Counted from the first letter of the stretch, positions 12,160-23,980 are shown. The stretch is 64,000 nt of DNA from Daphnia carinata (GCF_022539665.2 NC_081339.1:9049367-9113366), one strand, 5' to 3'. Numbers and translations are program-made. Notes: generated from the sequence alone by a model not told the origin.

Positions 12160-12292
12160 CGTATCGGAGAAATAATCGGTAAGAAATTTAATCGATAATC
12201 AAATTTTTTAACAGACGAATGATCGCCGTTTTTTTTTCTGATTATCGACGGTGATCGGTAATCGCCCATGAAATAATCGGGCGACAAGTCTG
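12160..12292 (-). mobile_element. hAT-type MITE copy, 133 bp, 8-bp TSD
   Basis: Flanked by exact duplicates of GGATGGTA (12152-12159 and 12293-12300). The right end, GCGACAAGTCTG, is the complement of the CAGACTTG end seen at 885. The left end is degenerate or truncated. The interior has the same AATAATCGG/GATCGGTAATCG words as the copy at 885-1339. Confidence 0.65.
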
Positions 12293-12300
12293 GGATGGTA

Positions 12301-12691
12301 TGTCTTTATATGTTTAATCTTAACTCTAAAATAGTTTTGCATCATTGAATTCAACTAAAATTAAAAGCAAACTTCCTACTAAAAACAGGTTCTCACATAT
12401 TAATTTCAGTAGCAATAGCAGAGTAAATTTCTGTTGATGGCCTCTTTATTATAGTAATAATTATAGCACATAGGCCTTCTGCACTCATCACTGCCAATAT
12501 TCATCTATTGAATATGACGATTTTTTTCCACACTCCTTCTCCTCTCACCCTTTTGGTAAATGTTTATATTAGGAAAAAAAACGATTTCAGTTTTCGTTTT
12601 GCATTTTTAATGATTAACACGTAAATAAAAAGCCTTTTTTATTTTATGCTGTTATGTAGTTTCATGTCTATCGTAGTGTTGGGCCTGTGAC
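12301..12691. other. No feature seen
   Basis: AT-rich sequence without open frames, splice-supported exons or repeats that I can identify. Confidence 0.3.
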
Positions 12692-12762
12692 TTATATTTT
12701 ATATTTTATATATTGTATTTTATATTTTATATTTTATATTTTATATTTTATATTTTATATTA
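12692..12762. repeat. Heptanucleotide microsatellite (TTTTATA)n
   Basis: About ten consecutive copies of TTTTATA, with one interruption near 12708-12716. Apparent hydrophobic open frames across it are products of the repeat. Confidence 0.9.
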
Positions 12763-12769
12763 CACCACC

Positions 12770-13400
12770 AAGAAACCAGCTGAGGTTGCTCGTCCGTCGC
12801 CTCTCTGCCCGTCAACCCACGCCTGCTATAGTGGCACATCTATCTTTTTTGCATTTGCTCGTCCTTTTGTCACAGTCTCTGTCCGTCAAAACGCCCGCTA
12901 TAGTTGTCCGTCTACCCACTTTTTGCCTCAGCCAGTTCCCCCGTAGATTCTCTGCAACTTCAACCTACTCTGCCCGCCAAGAAACACGCTGTAGTTGCCA
13001 GTCGACTCCTCTTTGCCCGTCGGCCCACTCTCTGCCCGCCGGCCTACTTTCCACCCGCCAAAATGCATGCTGCATGGACCATTTATCTTTTGGTTGCATA
13101 TGCCCGTCCTTTCCTCTCAGTCTGAGCCCGTCCAATCGCCCGCTACAGGGGCCCATCCACCTATTCTTTGCTTCTGGCCGTCTTCCCCCGTACCGTCTCT
13201 GCCCATCGGTCCACTGACTGCTTGCAAAACTGTTCATAGTAGTTGGCTGTCGATCCACTCGTTGCATCTGACCGTCCTGCATCCCACAGTATTTGCCCGT
13301 CATGCCTTCTTAATTTGTTATTTTACACACCCGCTATCCCTAGCCGTTGGCTTACCTACTGGCACGCCCACCCGGTTTAAGCTAAGCCCGTAGACTGAAA
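12770..13400. repeat. Degenerate pyrimidine-rich repeat, CTGCCCGTC words
   Basis: A C/T-rich tract in which CTGCCCGTC, TGCCCGCC and CGCCCGCTATAG-like words recur irregularly, roughly every 60-120 bp. The overlapping open frames arise from low purine content and lack domains. Similar CTGCCCGTC/CTGCCCGGC words occur inside the BEL LTRs (50005-50090), so a decayed LTR of a related element is possible. Confidence 0.45.
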
Positions 13401-14091
13401 AATGGCCAAAATCCACATTTCCACCCACATTCTAGTCTTCCAGATCCCCATCCCGCCGATTCGCTACAGCCGGCGGCGGTCTGAACCCTTTTTCAGGGAG
13501 TCCCATGAAATCAAGCCAATTACAGCAAAAGCACAGCGTGACAGACAAACTCCTTTTTCAATTTCTTTGTTGCTTTATAGAGCAGAGATGTTGATGTTCT
13601 TGCGCAGTACTTCACCTAAAATTTGAACTAATGTTTTTGACCACGCCCTCGACGAAAAAGTATTCAAATCCGGACGATGAAGTAAAAGTGGGCGATGTCG
13701 AACTTAAATCATCAGAGGCGTAGATATGGAACGCCAAATGAGCATCTACTTAATAAACAAATTACCTCGATTTTTTTAAGAAACATTCTTTCAAATGAAA
13801 AACGAAACGGATCTGAAAAAGACATGACAGAACAACACTACTGTCTTCCTCTGTGTGGATATGGTTGCGTGATGACATGAAAACAAATGTCATTATGTAT
13901 TATCTACAGTTAAAGATATGGCCAACTTTACAGTTGTACAAACTGTGAACGAAAGGCTGGACATGTCGTCACGCAACACTGGTCAGTCATTAAGACAAAC
14001 TTTAGTAAAAACGTTTCAATCATTTGATTTATTCAAAATTTCTATTTGCGAAAGGAAAATCCGCATTTATACTAAGATCATCAATCACGCC
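13401..14091. other. Intergenic, no gene supported
   Basis: Short open frames only, without domain, start context or splice partners. The sequence just right of it is the 3' end of the VMO-I gene. Confidence 0.3.
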
Positions 14092-14783
14092 TCATTTGCA
14101 ACAGGTGAAGCGAACGTCATTCAAGGCCGTGTTGTCGTAGTGACCAATTCCTCCGTCGTACGGTTGGACACGAGTTTCGATTCCGCAAAGGCCATTTGCA
14201 CATTCTTCGCTGTACTGACCCCAATCGCCGTGAGTGTTGCCAAGGCCGTTAATTTCACCACCATTGGAACATCGAAAACGGATGTCATTTGCTGCAGTGT
14301 TGTCCGCTTCAGTTCCATTAGGACTTACCCGCAACTGGAAACTCTTCATGTAGCCACCGAAAGGACACGTCTGAACCGCGTGATAATCTCCAGAACTGGA
14401 TGATGGATGAAGTATTAGAACAATTCGTGAAAGATAATATCAATAATTCTGTAATCTGTTTGTTGCTTTTACAATCTAACTGAGGATGTGAGGTTGGTGA
14501 CAGATTGATCGTTGCAAAAGAGAACGATGGTGTTGAGCGCAGTGTCGTCAAATCGGGGTGTGGCGAGCTCATTTCGAGTCTGGTAACTGACGACCCTCGA
14601 TCCACTTGGGCAATGCTCCAACGGTCCCCATTCACCCTCCGTTCCACCATTAGTTACTGTGATAATTTCTCTTGGTGCTCTAGTGGTACTGGGTGGTAGC
14701 GTTGGTATAACGGTCTCTTCAGTTTGGCAATTGACACCGATGGCTACGGACAGCAGGAAAAAGTTTAGCACGAGTTTCAACAT
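14092..14783 (-). CDS. Secreted vitelline membrane outer layer protein 1 (VMO-I) homologue
   Basis: Minus-strand exons 14783-14473 and 14395-14092, joined through a GTAAAA donor and a CCAG acceptor, give 204 residues, the usual size for VMO-I proteins. Residues 1-20 (MLKLVLNFFLLSVAIGVNCQ) form a signal peptide, followed by a short Thr/Pro stretch. The VMO-I fold shows as its repeated motif: GEWGPLEHCPSGSRV with FDDTALNTIVLFC, then YHAVQTCPFGGYMKSFQLRV with ADNTAANDIRFRC, and finally GDWGQYSEEC with YDNTALNDVRFTC. VMO-I is an extracellular beta-prism protein known from egg coats; arthropod homologues are secreted and their role is largely unknown. The 77-nt intron is typical of Daphnia. I see no lesion, so this is probably a working gene and one of the best host genes in the window. 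Confidence 0.85.
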
Positions 14784-17700
14784 CTTGACTTATTACGGTG
14801 AGTGCAGAAGGTATACTGCGGTACTTAATTTTAGTTTGTCCTAGTGTAGACGGAGCAACAGGGCTCTATTTGTTTCGCTCTGCCGTTATGTATGTCGTAA
14901 ACGAGACTTTGGATTCTACTGTTTAAGACTACGTATTCATTTTGAACGCTCAATCTTGATTGGGTTTCTTTCCCTTATCAATGTTAGAAGGCTGTCGATA
15001 ATAAGTACAAGATCCGCTTCGTAACAGCGGATGCATTCTGTACACTACTGTGCTTTAAAAGTATATTACCTAGATGTCTACATTGTCACACGGCCAAGAT
15101 TTCTGTTGTTTATGTCCTGTACAGGAACCCACGAATGTATATATTTGTGCATAATTACACGATAGCATGTAAGCTGCGCATAAGCCCGTCTATCACACCC
15201 GTCATTCTAATTTTCGTCATTTTTTCTTTCTCGAGCCTTATCTCAGTGAGCGCAACGGCGACCGGATTTTTAATTCACCGTTAGTATGATAGTTCTTTTA
15301 ATAATATGCTGTTGCCATGCTCATTTGTCATTAGGTGTTTCACACTTGGTTTCCAACCAAAACGTTTGCCACATTGTTTGTATATAGGCTAATCTGTAAA
15401 GTTTACGTAATGAACCCTTTAACCGCGTTTTATTATTTACCATTAATTTGAAATCCTTTTTTACTCGTTTTTCTATTTTTTTACGTAAACTGAATAGTGC
15501 TGTCCTCTTGAAAATTAAAATGATAGAGAGTTAAGGAATAATTAAACTTCGCGCCTATTTTAGCCACAAATGAAGCCAGATAATGTTAATAACTTTGGTG
15601 GAATTCCCGATCATGCTGGTTTAGTTGCAAAGATGTGGGCATTGATAACTTGTTCCAGCCCTTCCTTTCTTAGCTTAGTTTGCCATATCTTAGATTGTTT
15701 GACTTTTTCCCAATCTCAAGATGTTGCGTAAGTTCTGCAAGTGTTATTCAAAAACCGGTGCTCGTTTTAACGGGTAGCCGACGTGTGTTGCTGGCACGCA
15801 GAAAAAAAAAGGAAATAAAAAAAATCAGGTTTGTTGTAGACCTACAGTATCTATACCTACAAATACACATATATAAATACCTATCGTGTGACAAATGAGT
15901 GAGAACCAAAACAAGCCAAGGGGACCGTTGGCTTTTTGTTCATCGATGGGAAAAGCTGTAATAGTTTTAATTCGCCAGACTCTTAATGAAATGCTATCCT
16001 TTCCTTATCTAGCGTGTTGCGGCTGCAGTGCTAATGGTTAAAATGGAGACTTCATGGCCATAGAACCACTGAGCTACCTCAACCGAAAACAATACTGGAA
16101 TTGATTTGCCCCAATCTTGTCTTTGCAGAGGTAATGCGTGAGAAGGTCGATTCTTTTTGCGGTTTCTGCTTGCCACAAATTTTGCCGCTAGCGTTTTTCG
16201 ACAATAATAGAAGTACGTACAACAGATGCGGGGAACAGACAACGGTAAGTAAAACAGAGATTCATTAGCTACGAGGCAATTCATTTTAATGAAATAGAAA
16301 CGCCATTTTGGCACAGTAGGTCCCTGCTGTTTTTATCTCAACTTGTGTTTCATGGCGTTTCGTATACCGAAATGTTACGACAGACCGCTACGATTTATGA
16401 TGTATAAATCGCCTTAAGCATATACGCTGTCGAAGGAGCAAATCGAAGCTACTGTCGCACATGTTGCAAGCAAAGAATAAGTATGCATCTACCGTTGGAT
16501 GCACGCATAAACAAAAATTTTTTTTCGTAATCTAGGTGCTTGATGTAAAAAGAAAGAGAATGATTCCTAAGGGCAAATGGCAATGCAGAACTAAAAATAT
16601 TTCTGTTTAGCTTTTTGTTTTTCTTATTTTTTCTTTACTCACATGAATCATTAGGAGTGCATACATATGACGAAACTTACAGTATTGTTCGTTTTACACA
16701 AATCCGTAAAAATCCTGGGAAATATCTTTGTGCTGGTTAAACCGTTTTGCCAGCGCTGGCACTACTGGCAACAGATTTTATAACCATTGTGTTATCCCTT
16801 GTCGTGTATGTTTGGTTTAAGATTGGCGGGTCTGCGACCAAAATTGGCATCAATGGTGTCAAATATCTAAAATAACAAAAAAATTCTAACTGGTTGTTAA
16901 TGCCTACTGACGTTTGCTCACGCTGTTTATTTGCAGTTCGCTAAATAATATGGGGTTACGTCATACACATATTGAACGATCGAACTATCTTAACGTATGT
17001 TCCAGTTGAGACGTTAATTGACGTGCAAATAATTTGAGTTTTGCTACCAACAGTCACAGTTATAGAAAGGCGCTGCCCCACTTGCATGCCTGGAGTTCGA
17101 ACAGTTTTGTATGATCCAGTATCTGTTCTTGATGTAGCACGTCACTACCCAATGGAAGAGAAATCAATCACCATGTCGACAAAGCAAACGGGTTCGTTAA
17201 ATTGCTTGGTATTACACTGTAGTTGTCGTAGTTGTTGATGTTGATGTTGTAGACATCGTTGATGTTAAACACGTTGACGTTGTAGTCGCCGTATCTGTCG
17301 TGGTAGTCGTACTGTTATGTTGTCGACGATGTAGAAATCGCTGTTGCGGTTCCTGTGGCAGTCGTTTCCCGATACTTCAAACGATGGCCCCCAAAATAAA
17401 CCCAATTTGCCGAAGACTAGGCCAAGGGATCCAAAAATAAAACAGACCTTCCATAATTTTTTCTTCTTTTTATCTGCGCGTATTAGATAAAAATTGCAAG
17501 GTTAATGAATTTTCTTCGAATTAAGAACAATCCTCGGCGAGAGTTAGGTTGCTTCTCGTAGTAGTTTGAATTGATGTCGTAGAAATAATCGACGTCGTAA
17601 ACGCCCTGATTGTGGTTCGTTTTGTCAATGGTTGTTGTGCATATTTTGTTCTATATCGTCTAACGATAGACTTCTGTGGGCTCAGCTCGCCGAAATCGGG

Positions 17701-18060
17701 TTGGTCATCATGGTCCATCATCATCATCCATCATAAACCTTCCATTGGCCACTACCGTTTGTCCGCAATTGACGGCATACTCGGCCAGCATTTCTCATCC
17801 ACAGTGAAGTCGTCAGTTTCAAACGGGGTTAAGCTATTTGATACAAATAAGAAAAAACGCCTAACGTTTACCAAATACCAATGAAACAGCACTAAGAAGA
17901 ACCCGAGTAGTTTCGCTGTAGTTTTGCATGGCGTCATCACATTGATACAACAGCGAATGTCTATACTGTCTGTTTTATTGAAAGCTAAGTCACTTAACAG
18001 GAGAATCATTAGCGTAGATTTTGCGGCTTTTTTAACCAATGGCTTAGCGCACAAGACGAA
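14784..18060. other. Long intergenic stretch, no gene supported
   Basis: About 3.3 kb with only short open frames. At 17215-17345 there is a degenerate GTTGATGTTGTA/GTAGTCGTA repeat, whose minus strand would encode Thr/Asn-rich peptide, and at 17700-17735 a CATCATCATC run. An isolated minus-strand frame at 16009-16314 has no recognisable domain. The right edge is the end of a CACTA element. Confidence 0.3.
17215..17345. repeat. Degenerate GTTGWTGTW repeat
   Basis: Irregular repetition of GTTGATGTTGTAG and GTAGTCGT words. It could be a low-complexity exon on the minus strand or a simple sequence; nothing else supports an exon. Confidence 0.4.
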
Positions 18061-18240
18061 CACTGTTAAAAAAAGGCCCCGAATTTCGGTGAAATTTGCA
18101 CCTAAGTCGGACTCTGCCAGATAGGTGGAAATATCACCTAAAAAAAAATTTAGGGGAGGCTCCCTGAAATTGGTAAAAGTCCTCCGAAAAGAGGTTAAAA
18201 TAACACCTAAATTAAAACACGTATTTACCGAAAAATGAAA
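18061..18240. repeat. Left terminal and subterminal repeats of the CACTA element
   Basis: Terminal CACTGTTAAAAA followed by palindromic GGTG-AAATTTG-CACC and AGGTGGAAATATCACCT units. They mirror the GGTAAAATTACC units at the other end. Confidence 0.6.
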
Positions 18241-18400
18241 CCAAATGGCCCGTTCTTGTACTAGCTATTTATATGAATAATTAAAATAATGCAGTAAATC
18301 CAAATGAAAATGACATTTATTGTTAATGTATCTTAGTTTACATATTAAGAAGAACACAAAAGTATACATTTGGAACCGAAAAACATAAATTGGAGTACAT

Positions 18401-20153
18401 TTACAAACACAATGAAGAAGTCTTCATTTTATCCACCAGTGCGGAAAAGGAATGGACGGATGGACAAGTATCAGTTGCTTCGTCCTTTACGCCTAAAACG
18501 TAGGACTGAAGAAACAGCAATGCGTTTTGAACCTTGTTGCTGTATTTGAAGTGAAAGACGTAGTAGCTTGCCATTAATCCAATAACAGCATCCGCAGTTG
18601 TGTTAAATCTCACAAATGGTTTACCCTCCAAAATGAGGTGGATTGTCGATCCGATGTATAGGATAAACGGCGATCCCCTTGTTTCCTGTTCGATGCAACT
18701 TGCAAGGTTAGCTGATTCCTATTAATTAAAACAATAGTCAGATTAACTTTGATTGGTAAGCGGTAATTCTATTACCATTCTGGAATCGACTAAATGTCGA
18801 GCTGCTTTATCACCTCTTCCTTTTCCAGGAACCAAGAATGGTAATAATTCAAGGGCAGCTCTCGAACACATTTCTTGGGCAAAATAAAAAATAAAACAGT
18901 TAGCCATTAAAACATTTGCGATTCTTTAGTGAAATTTTTTACCAGGCGACATGTTCTGAAAAGGTTTGGACGATAATAGAGATGCTACTTGTTTCTTATT
19001 TGTAGTTTTCGCTGCTTCAATGATGAATTTGGCAGATTGGGTCCACATTTCTCGAAAAATTTCGCATGGTTTCTTCATTATTAATTCAAACTCGAAGAAA
19101 AGCTATAATCAAAATATTTCAATTGATAATCAATAGATATTTTGCACTTTAAAAATTGCCTTGGATTTATTTTAAAACTTACAAAAGTTTGATGTTTAAG
19201 AAATGGGCAGTGGCTGTCTATGAATTTCTCAATTCTGCCTGATTCAGGTATCCATTGCATAACTCGAATTCTTCTGATCGAGAAAGTAAGTTTGACGAGA
19301 TTGTCCACTGCAGTACTATAAGGGGCCGTTCCGTTTTTATAAATATCCAACATCTTGGCTACATTTTGACCATAAGATATGGTATCGCTGTCATCTAAAA
19401 CCAATTCGTACACAATTTTCAAAAGTGAAATATGTTTAAAAAGGTAGAGTACGTACCCATTGCCATTGCCATTGATTTGGTAAGTCCTACCAAATAAAGT
19501 GAGTTTTAGAGTTATCTAGGAAATACAACAGGCTATTGAAATTGTCACCGTGAACTTTTTTTCAAAATATAAATACCATGTCCAGCAACAGGAGTAGAAG
19601 CACTTGTAACTACTTCTAGAAAGCCATCTAGAAAGTAACAGAAATTGGATATTATATGATCATCGTAATGAACTAGTTGACAAAAAACCATACATACCAT
19701 GCGAAGTACCAGGAGTAGCAACAACTGTCATTGTTGAAGGAGCCAAAACTGTGCTTTCTATGAAAATAAAGGAATAATATGCATTGTGTTTATTGTTCTT
19801 ACTAATATTATCAATTTCAACTAATACATACCTTTTGTAGCAGAAAGGAGAGACATTTGTGCTGGGGTTTTGAAAGAACACTTAATTATAGATCCAGACT
19901 TAACTGGTGAATCCTCACCCATAACAACCCATAACCCTTCTTTAACATAACTTTGCCTTTTTAAAACCAAGTCACGATCCCTTACAGAGTTTCGAGCTGT
20001 TTCACTCTTGGCTATCAATTTTTGGGTGATCAAAGCAAGATCAGAAAATGTTCCATTCTCATTCGAAAAACCAATCTCAAAATTATCATCAGAGTCCTCG
20101 TCTCCTTTAGTATCAAGCACTACAATAACATTTTTTCGACCAGAATCTACCAT
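18401..20153 (-). CDS. Accessory protein of the CACTA element, SAMD3-like C-terminal domain
   Basis: Eight minus-strand exons, all with GT-AG borders and consistent phase: 20153-19832, 19757-19698, 19627-19577, 19486-19457, 19394-19183, 19102-18943, 18873-18776 and 18718-18401. They encode 416 residues. The N-terminus (MVDSGRKNVIVVLDTKGDED) is acidic. The middle has short exons rich in Ser/Thr/Gly and a helical segment around SYGQNVAKMLDIYKNG. The C-terminus, with SPFILYIGSTIHL, NTTADAVIGLMASYYVF and KVQNALLFLQSYVLG, resembles the C-terminal domain of vertebrate SAMD3-like proteins and of a SAM-domain gene at 26.2-27.4 kb in this window. Such genes accompany the transposase in animal EnSpm elements; I recall that association and did not verify it. 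I find no stop or frameshift, so this is the intact gene of an otherwise gutted element. Its biochemical role is unknown. Confidence 0.6.
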
Positions 20154-20330
20154 TCTTAAAGTAGTTGGAAGTTACTTTTTTACTTTTAAAATTGAAAACT
20201 TACCTGTGCTGCACAATTGAAGTGTGTAGGCGGTGTAGCTATTAATGGTCGACTAATTTGAAAGAGCTTGGGTAGGTTAGAGTTGACAAAACGTATGTGA
20301 CGTTGCCATACAGTACAATATGGCGAACAA

Positions 20331-21150
20331 TTATTTATCGTTTATTTCACTTTTGGTAACGATAAAGTCAGACAAAGGGTACATGCAATTTGTTGATACA
20401 GATAAATCAACGGGATGTTGTAATTGGTACACTTTGTGGTCAAGAAGCTCGCTGACAAATAAAAGTTGATGAAAGTTTGTACTGGGTGCGTAGACCTTTA
20501 AATAGATCAGGAGCAAAGGGAGATCTATATATTTGTACCATTTGTTGGATACTCTTGATGTGCGTACACTTGCTGTCTCTCAGTGATGAGATTGTTTTTG
20601 ACAAAACAGAAATGATTTCTTTGTTCACAAAATCTGTTGTTGCTTCCATAACAGTCTGTACATCTACTTGATTAAATTTTCTTTCATCAGACAGACGAAG
20701 TAGAAATAATGCAGGGTCAATGTAAACAAAATTAATAGTATTTAAGTTCATTTATATGGAAGACAAAATAAATGATATTTACTAGTTATGTGGCTTCTGA
20801 AGCACTTGTTCTTCTGTTGAAAAGATAGATGCTGCAGCAAGGGGTGAATTAAGACCCTGTATTTCTTCTCGTAACATTACATCTTCTTCTTCTGAATCAT
20901 CAGGTGCTAGGTCTACTGCTTCAATATTTTGTTCAAAGAATGTTGGATGGTGAGACTGCAAATGTTTTCTTAGTCCATCTTCTGTAAGATATCTTCTGTC
21001 ACAACTGCTCAAACAAGTTACATCAAATGTACGATCACCTCGATGAACTGTCCTATAATGTGATAACATTTCTATTTTTGTGCGTGTACGAGCAGTGCAA
21101 TTCACGACTTCACATTCGATTCCTAAAGGCGTAGAGCAACGAATATACAT
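20331..21150 (-). pseudogene. Truncated C2H2 zinc-finger transposase N-terminus of the CACTA element
   Basis: The first frame (21150-20782) has two zinc-finger-like motifs: CEVVNCTARTRTKIEMLSHYRTVH without the final bases of a longer form, and CDRRYLTEDGLRKHLQSHH, a C2H2-like finger. An acidic stretch (DDSEEEDVM) follows. A second frame (20751-20440) has PALFLLRLSDERKFNQVDVQ, then a helical region and DLFKGLRTQYKLSSTF. A third frame (20516-20331) ends at TAA. Zinc finger, FLLxL helix and an FxGLxTxY motif, in that order, match my recollection of the N-terminal part of animal EnSpm transposases. The catalytic segment expected downstream is missing. The frames are not joined by any obvious intron, so I call it a broken, truncated transposase gene. 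Confidence 0.45.
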
Positions 21151-21562
21151 ACTTCAATACTAATCGGAGGCAAACAGTGCTACACATTTTAATTCACTTA
21201 TTAATATTTCATACCTATATTTTCTGCTTGAATTTCCATGATGCAGCAAATCTGGAACACACTAGAGTTAAAAGTCAGGGCACAACAGACGAACTATTTT
21301 TATGAAGTCTGACCGTTTCAAGTTTCATGAAAACATAAACAATAAGCAGCGCCACCTTTCGGGGTGGCAACTCCGTTTTTTAGTTTGTTAACACCATTAT
21401 CGGGTGCGTCAACCCCGGTTTCTGGTGTGTGAAACCCACAATGTATTTTTCGGGTAAAAATTCACCATTTTTTTCGTAAAAACTGAAAATCACCGTTTTT
21501 AGGTAAAATTACCGATTTTAGAGGAGGTAAATTACCGAAAAAAGTACATATTTTTAACAGTG

Positions 21563-22529
21563 AAGTCAAACACGGCCGGTATTGTATCACCATATGGATC
21601 AAAAGGCTGTTCCCTACATAAAGAGCTTCTTCCTTTTATTAATCTTGGAACAAATTCATTTTGCACATAGATCTCACTACATCAACGGCGTTGGCCATTT
21701 TCGTGTCTTTAGCTTTCTGTCACGTAGGGAATGTTTTGTGTGAAATGCAGTGGCCTACTATAGCTGTTGTTATCAAACTTATTAGAGTGAACCTTCTTAA
21801 TAAATATGTTTTCTAAAACCATAAGAATTTTAATGCAAAGTTTAATACAAGGGGAAGGTTGAGGTGCATTTCTGAACTTTTGAATTTATGATTTGAATTT
21901 TGCCTGTGGCTTAAAGTATCTTTAGATGATAACCTACCTTTTTACTTGCCCCAACAAGGTAATCCACGAAATAGAGGGTGGGTTGAAATTATATGAAGCA
22001 ATGCAGCAGGCGAGACAAAAATCTAAAAATAGATATCAAGGTGTTTTTAAATCTGCCGTTCGCTTGGATAAGATAAGGGTGAGCCATTCGCTTTACCGGT
22101 TGACAACTACAACCAAACATTCTGTTACTTTCCACTTTTGAACGCTGCGCAGTATAGGATATTGAGTGGGCTAGTTGAAGAGAAGAATCAAAACATACGT
22201 ACGTTTTGCTGAGCGTAGAACACGTAAACGGAAACCTAATTGCCATTGAATTTTTTAAAAATGTTTCCGAGCAGGTGTGTTGACGTATATACAGATAAGA
22301 CAATACTTCTCGTAAGGATACAGGGAATTTCAAAGGTCGGTACCGTTATCATATATGTCCAATCATTTGCAACCTAATTAATGAAAACTCGATTTTTATC
22401 TTTAAGTGCTTTCAAAGTAGCGAAAACCCTTTTTGTATTTCATTCAATGAAAGAAATGAAACTATAGCCACTAAATTGGTAATAGATGTCTCAAACTATG
22501 CTTAAAATTCTCAACATATTCCGAAAACT
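21563..22529. other. No gene supported
   Basis: AT-rich sequence between the CACTA element and the kinase pseudogene. Short open frames on both strands around 21926-22333 have no domain. Confidence 0.3.
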
Positions 22530-23290
22530 GTGAAATTGGACGAAACCGAAGAAGGAAAGCTTGGCAGTGGCAGTTATGGGTTTGTCTGTAAGGGAACATG
22601 CGTAAATAAGGTGGTAGCCGTCAAGAAAATATTAAAAGAACATGGTAATAGCGAAAAAAATTATCAAAACTCGAAGAGAAATGAACATAAAGACCTTGAT
22701 CATGAAAAGGTACTGAGGTTACTCTACGTCGACGATACAACGAACAAAGACTTCACGTACCGTAGTTAATTGATTTAAGACGGTTGATCAGAAGTTAAGA
22801 TTTGGTTTCATTAACTTTATAGATATCTCGTTTTGGAACTGTGCGCTGGAACGTTGACGGTCAATTGCGGGAACAAATACAAAGGACCAACATTACCACC
22901 AGATGAGCTGGTCCTTTACCAAATTGCCAATGGGTTGAATTACATTCATTCGAGAGATTTGGTGCACCGCGATGTCAAGCCAGATATATCCTCATCTCAA
23001 TGTCAACACCTGTCAGCATGAAATTACCCGATTTTGGATTTGTTAAAAAAATGAGTGCTCAAGAGACTTTTTCGCAGAGCGGATTCAAAGGAACTTTGAA
23101 CTGAATGGCGCCTGAAACGTTGGAAAATTCTAAATAGTGCCACCGACGAAACGGAAGTACTGCCGCGCGGAACAATTGAAAGTGGCACATTTTCAGCTGG
23201 ATGTTTCTTTTTCTATTTTGTGTCTCGCGGCTTGCATCCGTTTGAAAGTCCTGTTCTCCTTCCCAGCAATATGGTGCACAACAACCCCAT
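22530..23290 (+). pseudogene. IRE1-like protein kinase pseudogene
   Basis: Kinase landmarks appear in order but in different frames and with stops. The Gly-rich loop GSGSYGFV and the ATP-lysine motif VAVKKIL are at 22560-22640. The segment KVLRLLYVDDTTNKDF ends at a stop at 22767-22769. After an acceptor near 22823 comes the hinge-region frame with LELCAGTL, then LNYIHSRDLVHRDVKP, with the catalytic loop HRD, which runs out of frame at once. A third frame has PDFGFVKK (DFG motif) at about 23030 and then APETLEN, interrupted by TGA and TAG, and a final HPFES segment near 23240. The LYVxDTTNKDF and LVHRDVKP context matches the kinase domain of the large IRE1-like family in Daphnia. At least two stops and two frame changes rule out a working kinase, and the RNase domain is absent. 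Confidence 0.75.
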
Positions 23291-23980
23291 AGAGTTTGTG
23301 TGCTACAAGCAAAGTAATTGGTGACAAAGATGCTTTTTAGTATAGAATACATTTAATTTCAGTTTCTTGGCAGTTTTGCGCAGAGAAGATAGTTCTGGTC
23401 AAAATCTTTGCAAAATAATTGGGGAAATGATTAAAAAAAGGAAGAAAGAGTCAAATTGTCCGATGTCATTAAACGTCTGACGTCTGTATTAAATGCATTC
23501 TATTAGATATCCTTTTCGTCAAGTCTTGAAATCTGGATGTTAACTTAATCAATTTAGGTAAATTCAAGGCGGTGGCAATGTCACTGCCACCACGAGAACT
23601 ACCACCATCAACAAGAACAAGAAGTTGCTTCCACCCAAAAAAAACGGTTCTTGCTTGCGGTTATATGATGGAGCAGTGATTTTTTTTCGCTGCAGCAAAT
23701 GGCTCTATTCCTTTTTCTAATTGGAAGCAACAACAAAACAAATTACAAACTCAACATGGTACAAGAATTGTGACACTAAAATTTAGCGTGAGTCACATCC
23801 TTTTCTAGTTTTCCCGTCGGCGCGCTGTTAACTACAGCGAATGCAAATACCATCACGTTAAACAATTATGGTGAAGGTAGAACGAGATGATGTTTTTCAA
23901 TGAAAATATGTTTCTCGTTAATGCCGTGTTAAGTTGTTTGTTGTATAAAGAAAAAGACTCAATCCCTCCGATTATTTCAG
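23291..23980. other. No gene supported
   Basis: AT-rich, with a short purine/pyrimidine-mixed tract at 23565-23635 (CACTGCCACCACGAG, ACCACCATCAACAAGAACAA). It could be intronic sequence of the WD40 exons that follow. Confidence 0.3.

Larger units (their letters stand above)
18061..21562 (-). mobile_element. CACTA/EnSpm-like DNA transposon carrying two genes
   Basis: The ends are CACTGTTAAAAA at 18061 and TTTTTAACAGTG ending at 21562, an inverted repeat of 12 bp. Animal CACTA (EnSpm) elements end in CACTG. The first and last 200 bp are rich in small palindromes of the form GGTRAAWTTRCC (left: ggtgaaatttgcacc, ggtggaaatatcacc; right: ggtaaaattacc, ggtaaattacc), typical of subterminal transposase binding repeats. 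Inside, on the minus strand, are a C2H2 zinc-finger frame (21150 downwards) and an eight-exon gene (20153-18401). No DDE catalytic segment is seen, so it looks like an internal deletion derivative. A GAA triplet lies at both borders (18058-18060, 21562-21564), but only if the element is trimmed by one base, so the target duplication is uncertain. Confidence 0.65.

Noticed and set aside
12687-13303. Several overlapping open frames of 70-176 codons on both strands
   Set aside because: They are produced by the TTTTATA microsatellite and the pyrimidine-rich repeat, lack domains and exist in all frames at once.
16009-16314. 101-codon minus-strand open frame
   Set aside because: No domain, no splice partners and no promoter features; about the length expected by chance in 3 kb of intergenic DNA.
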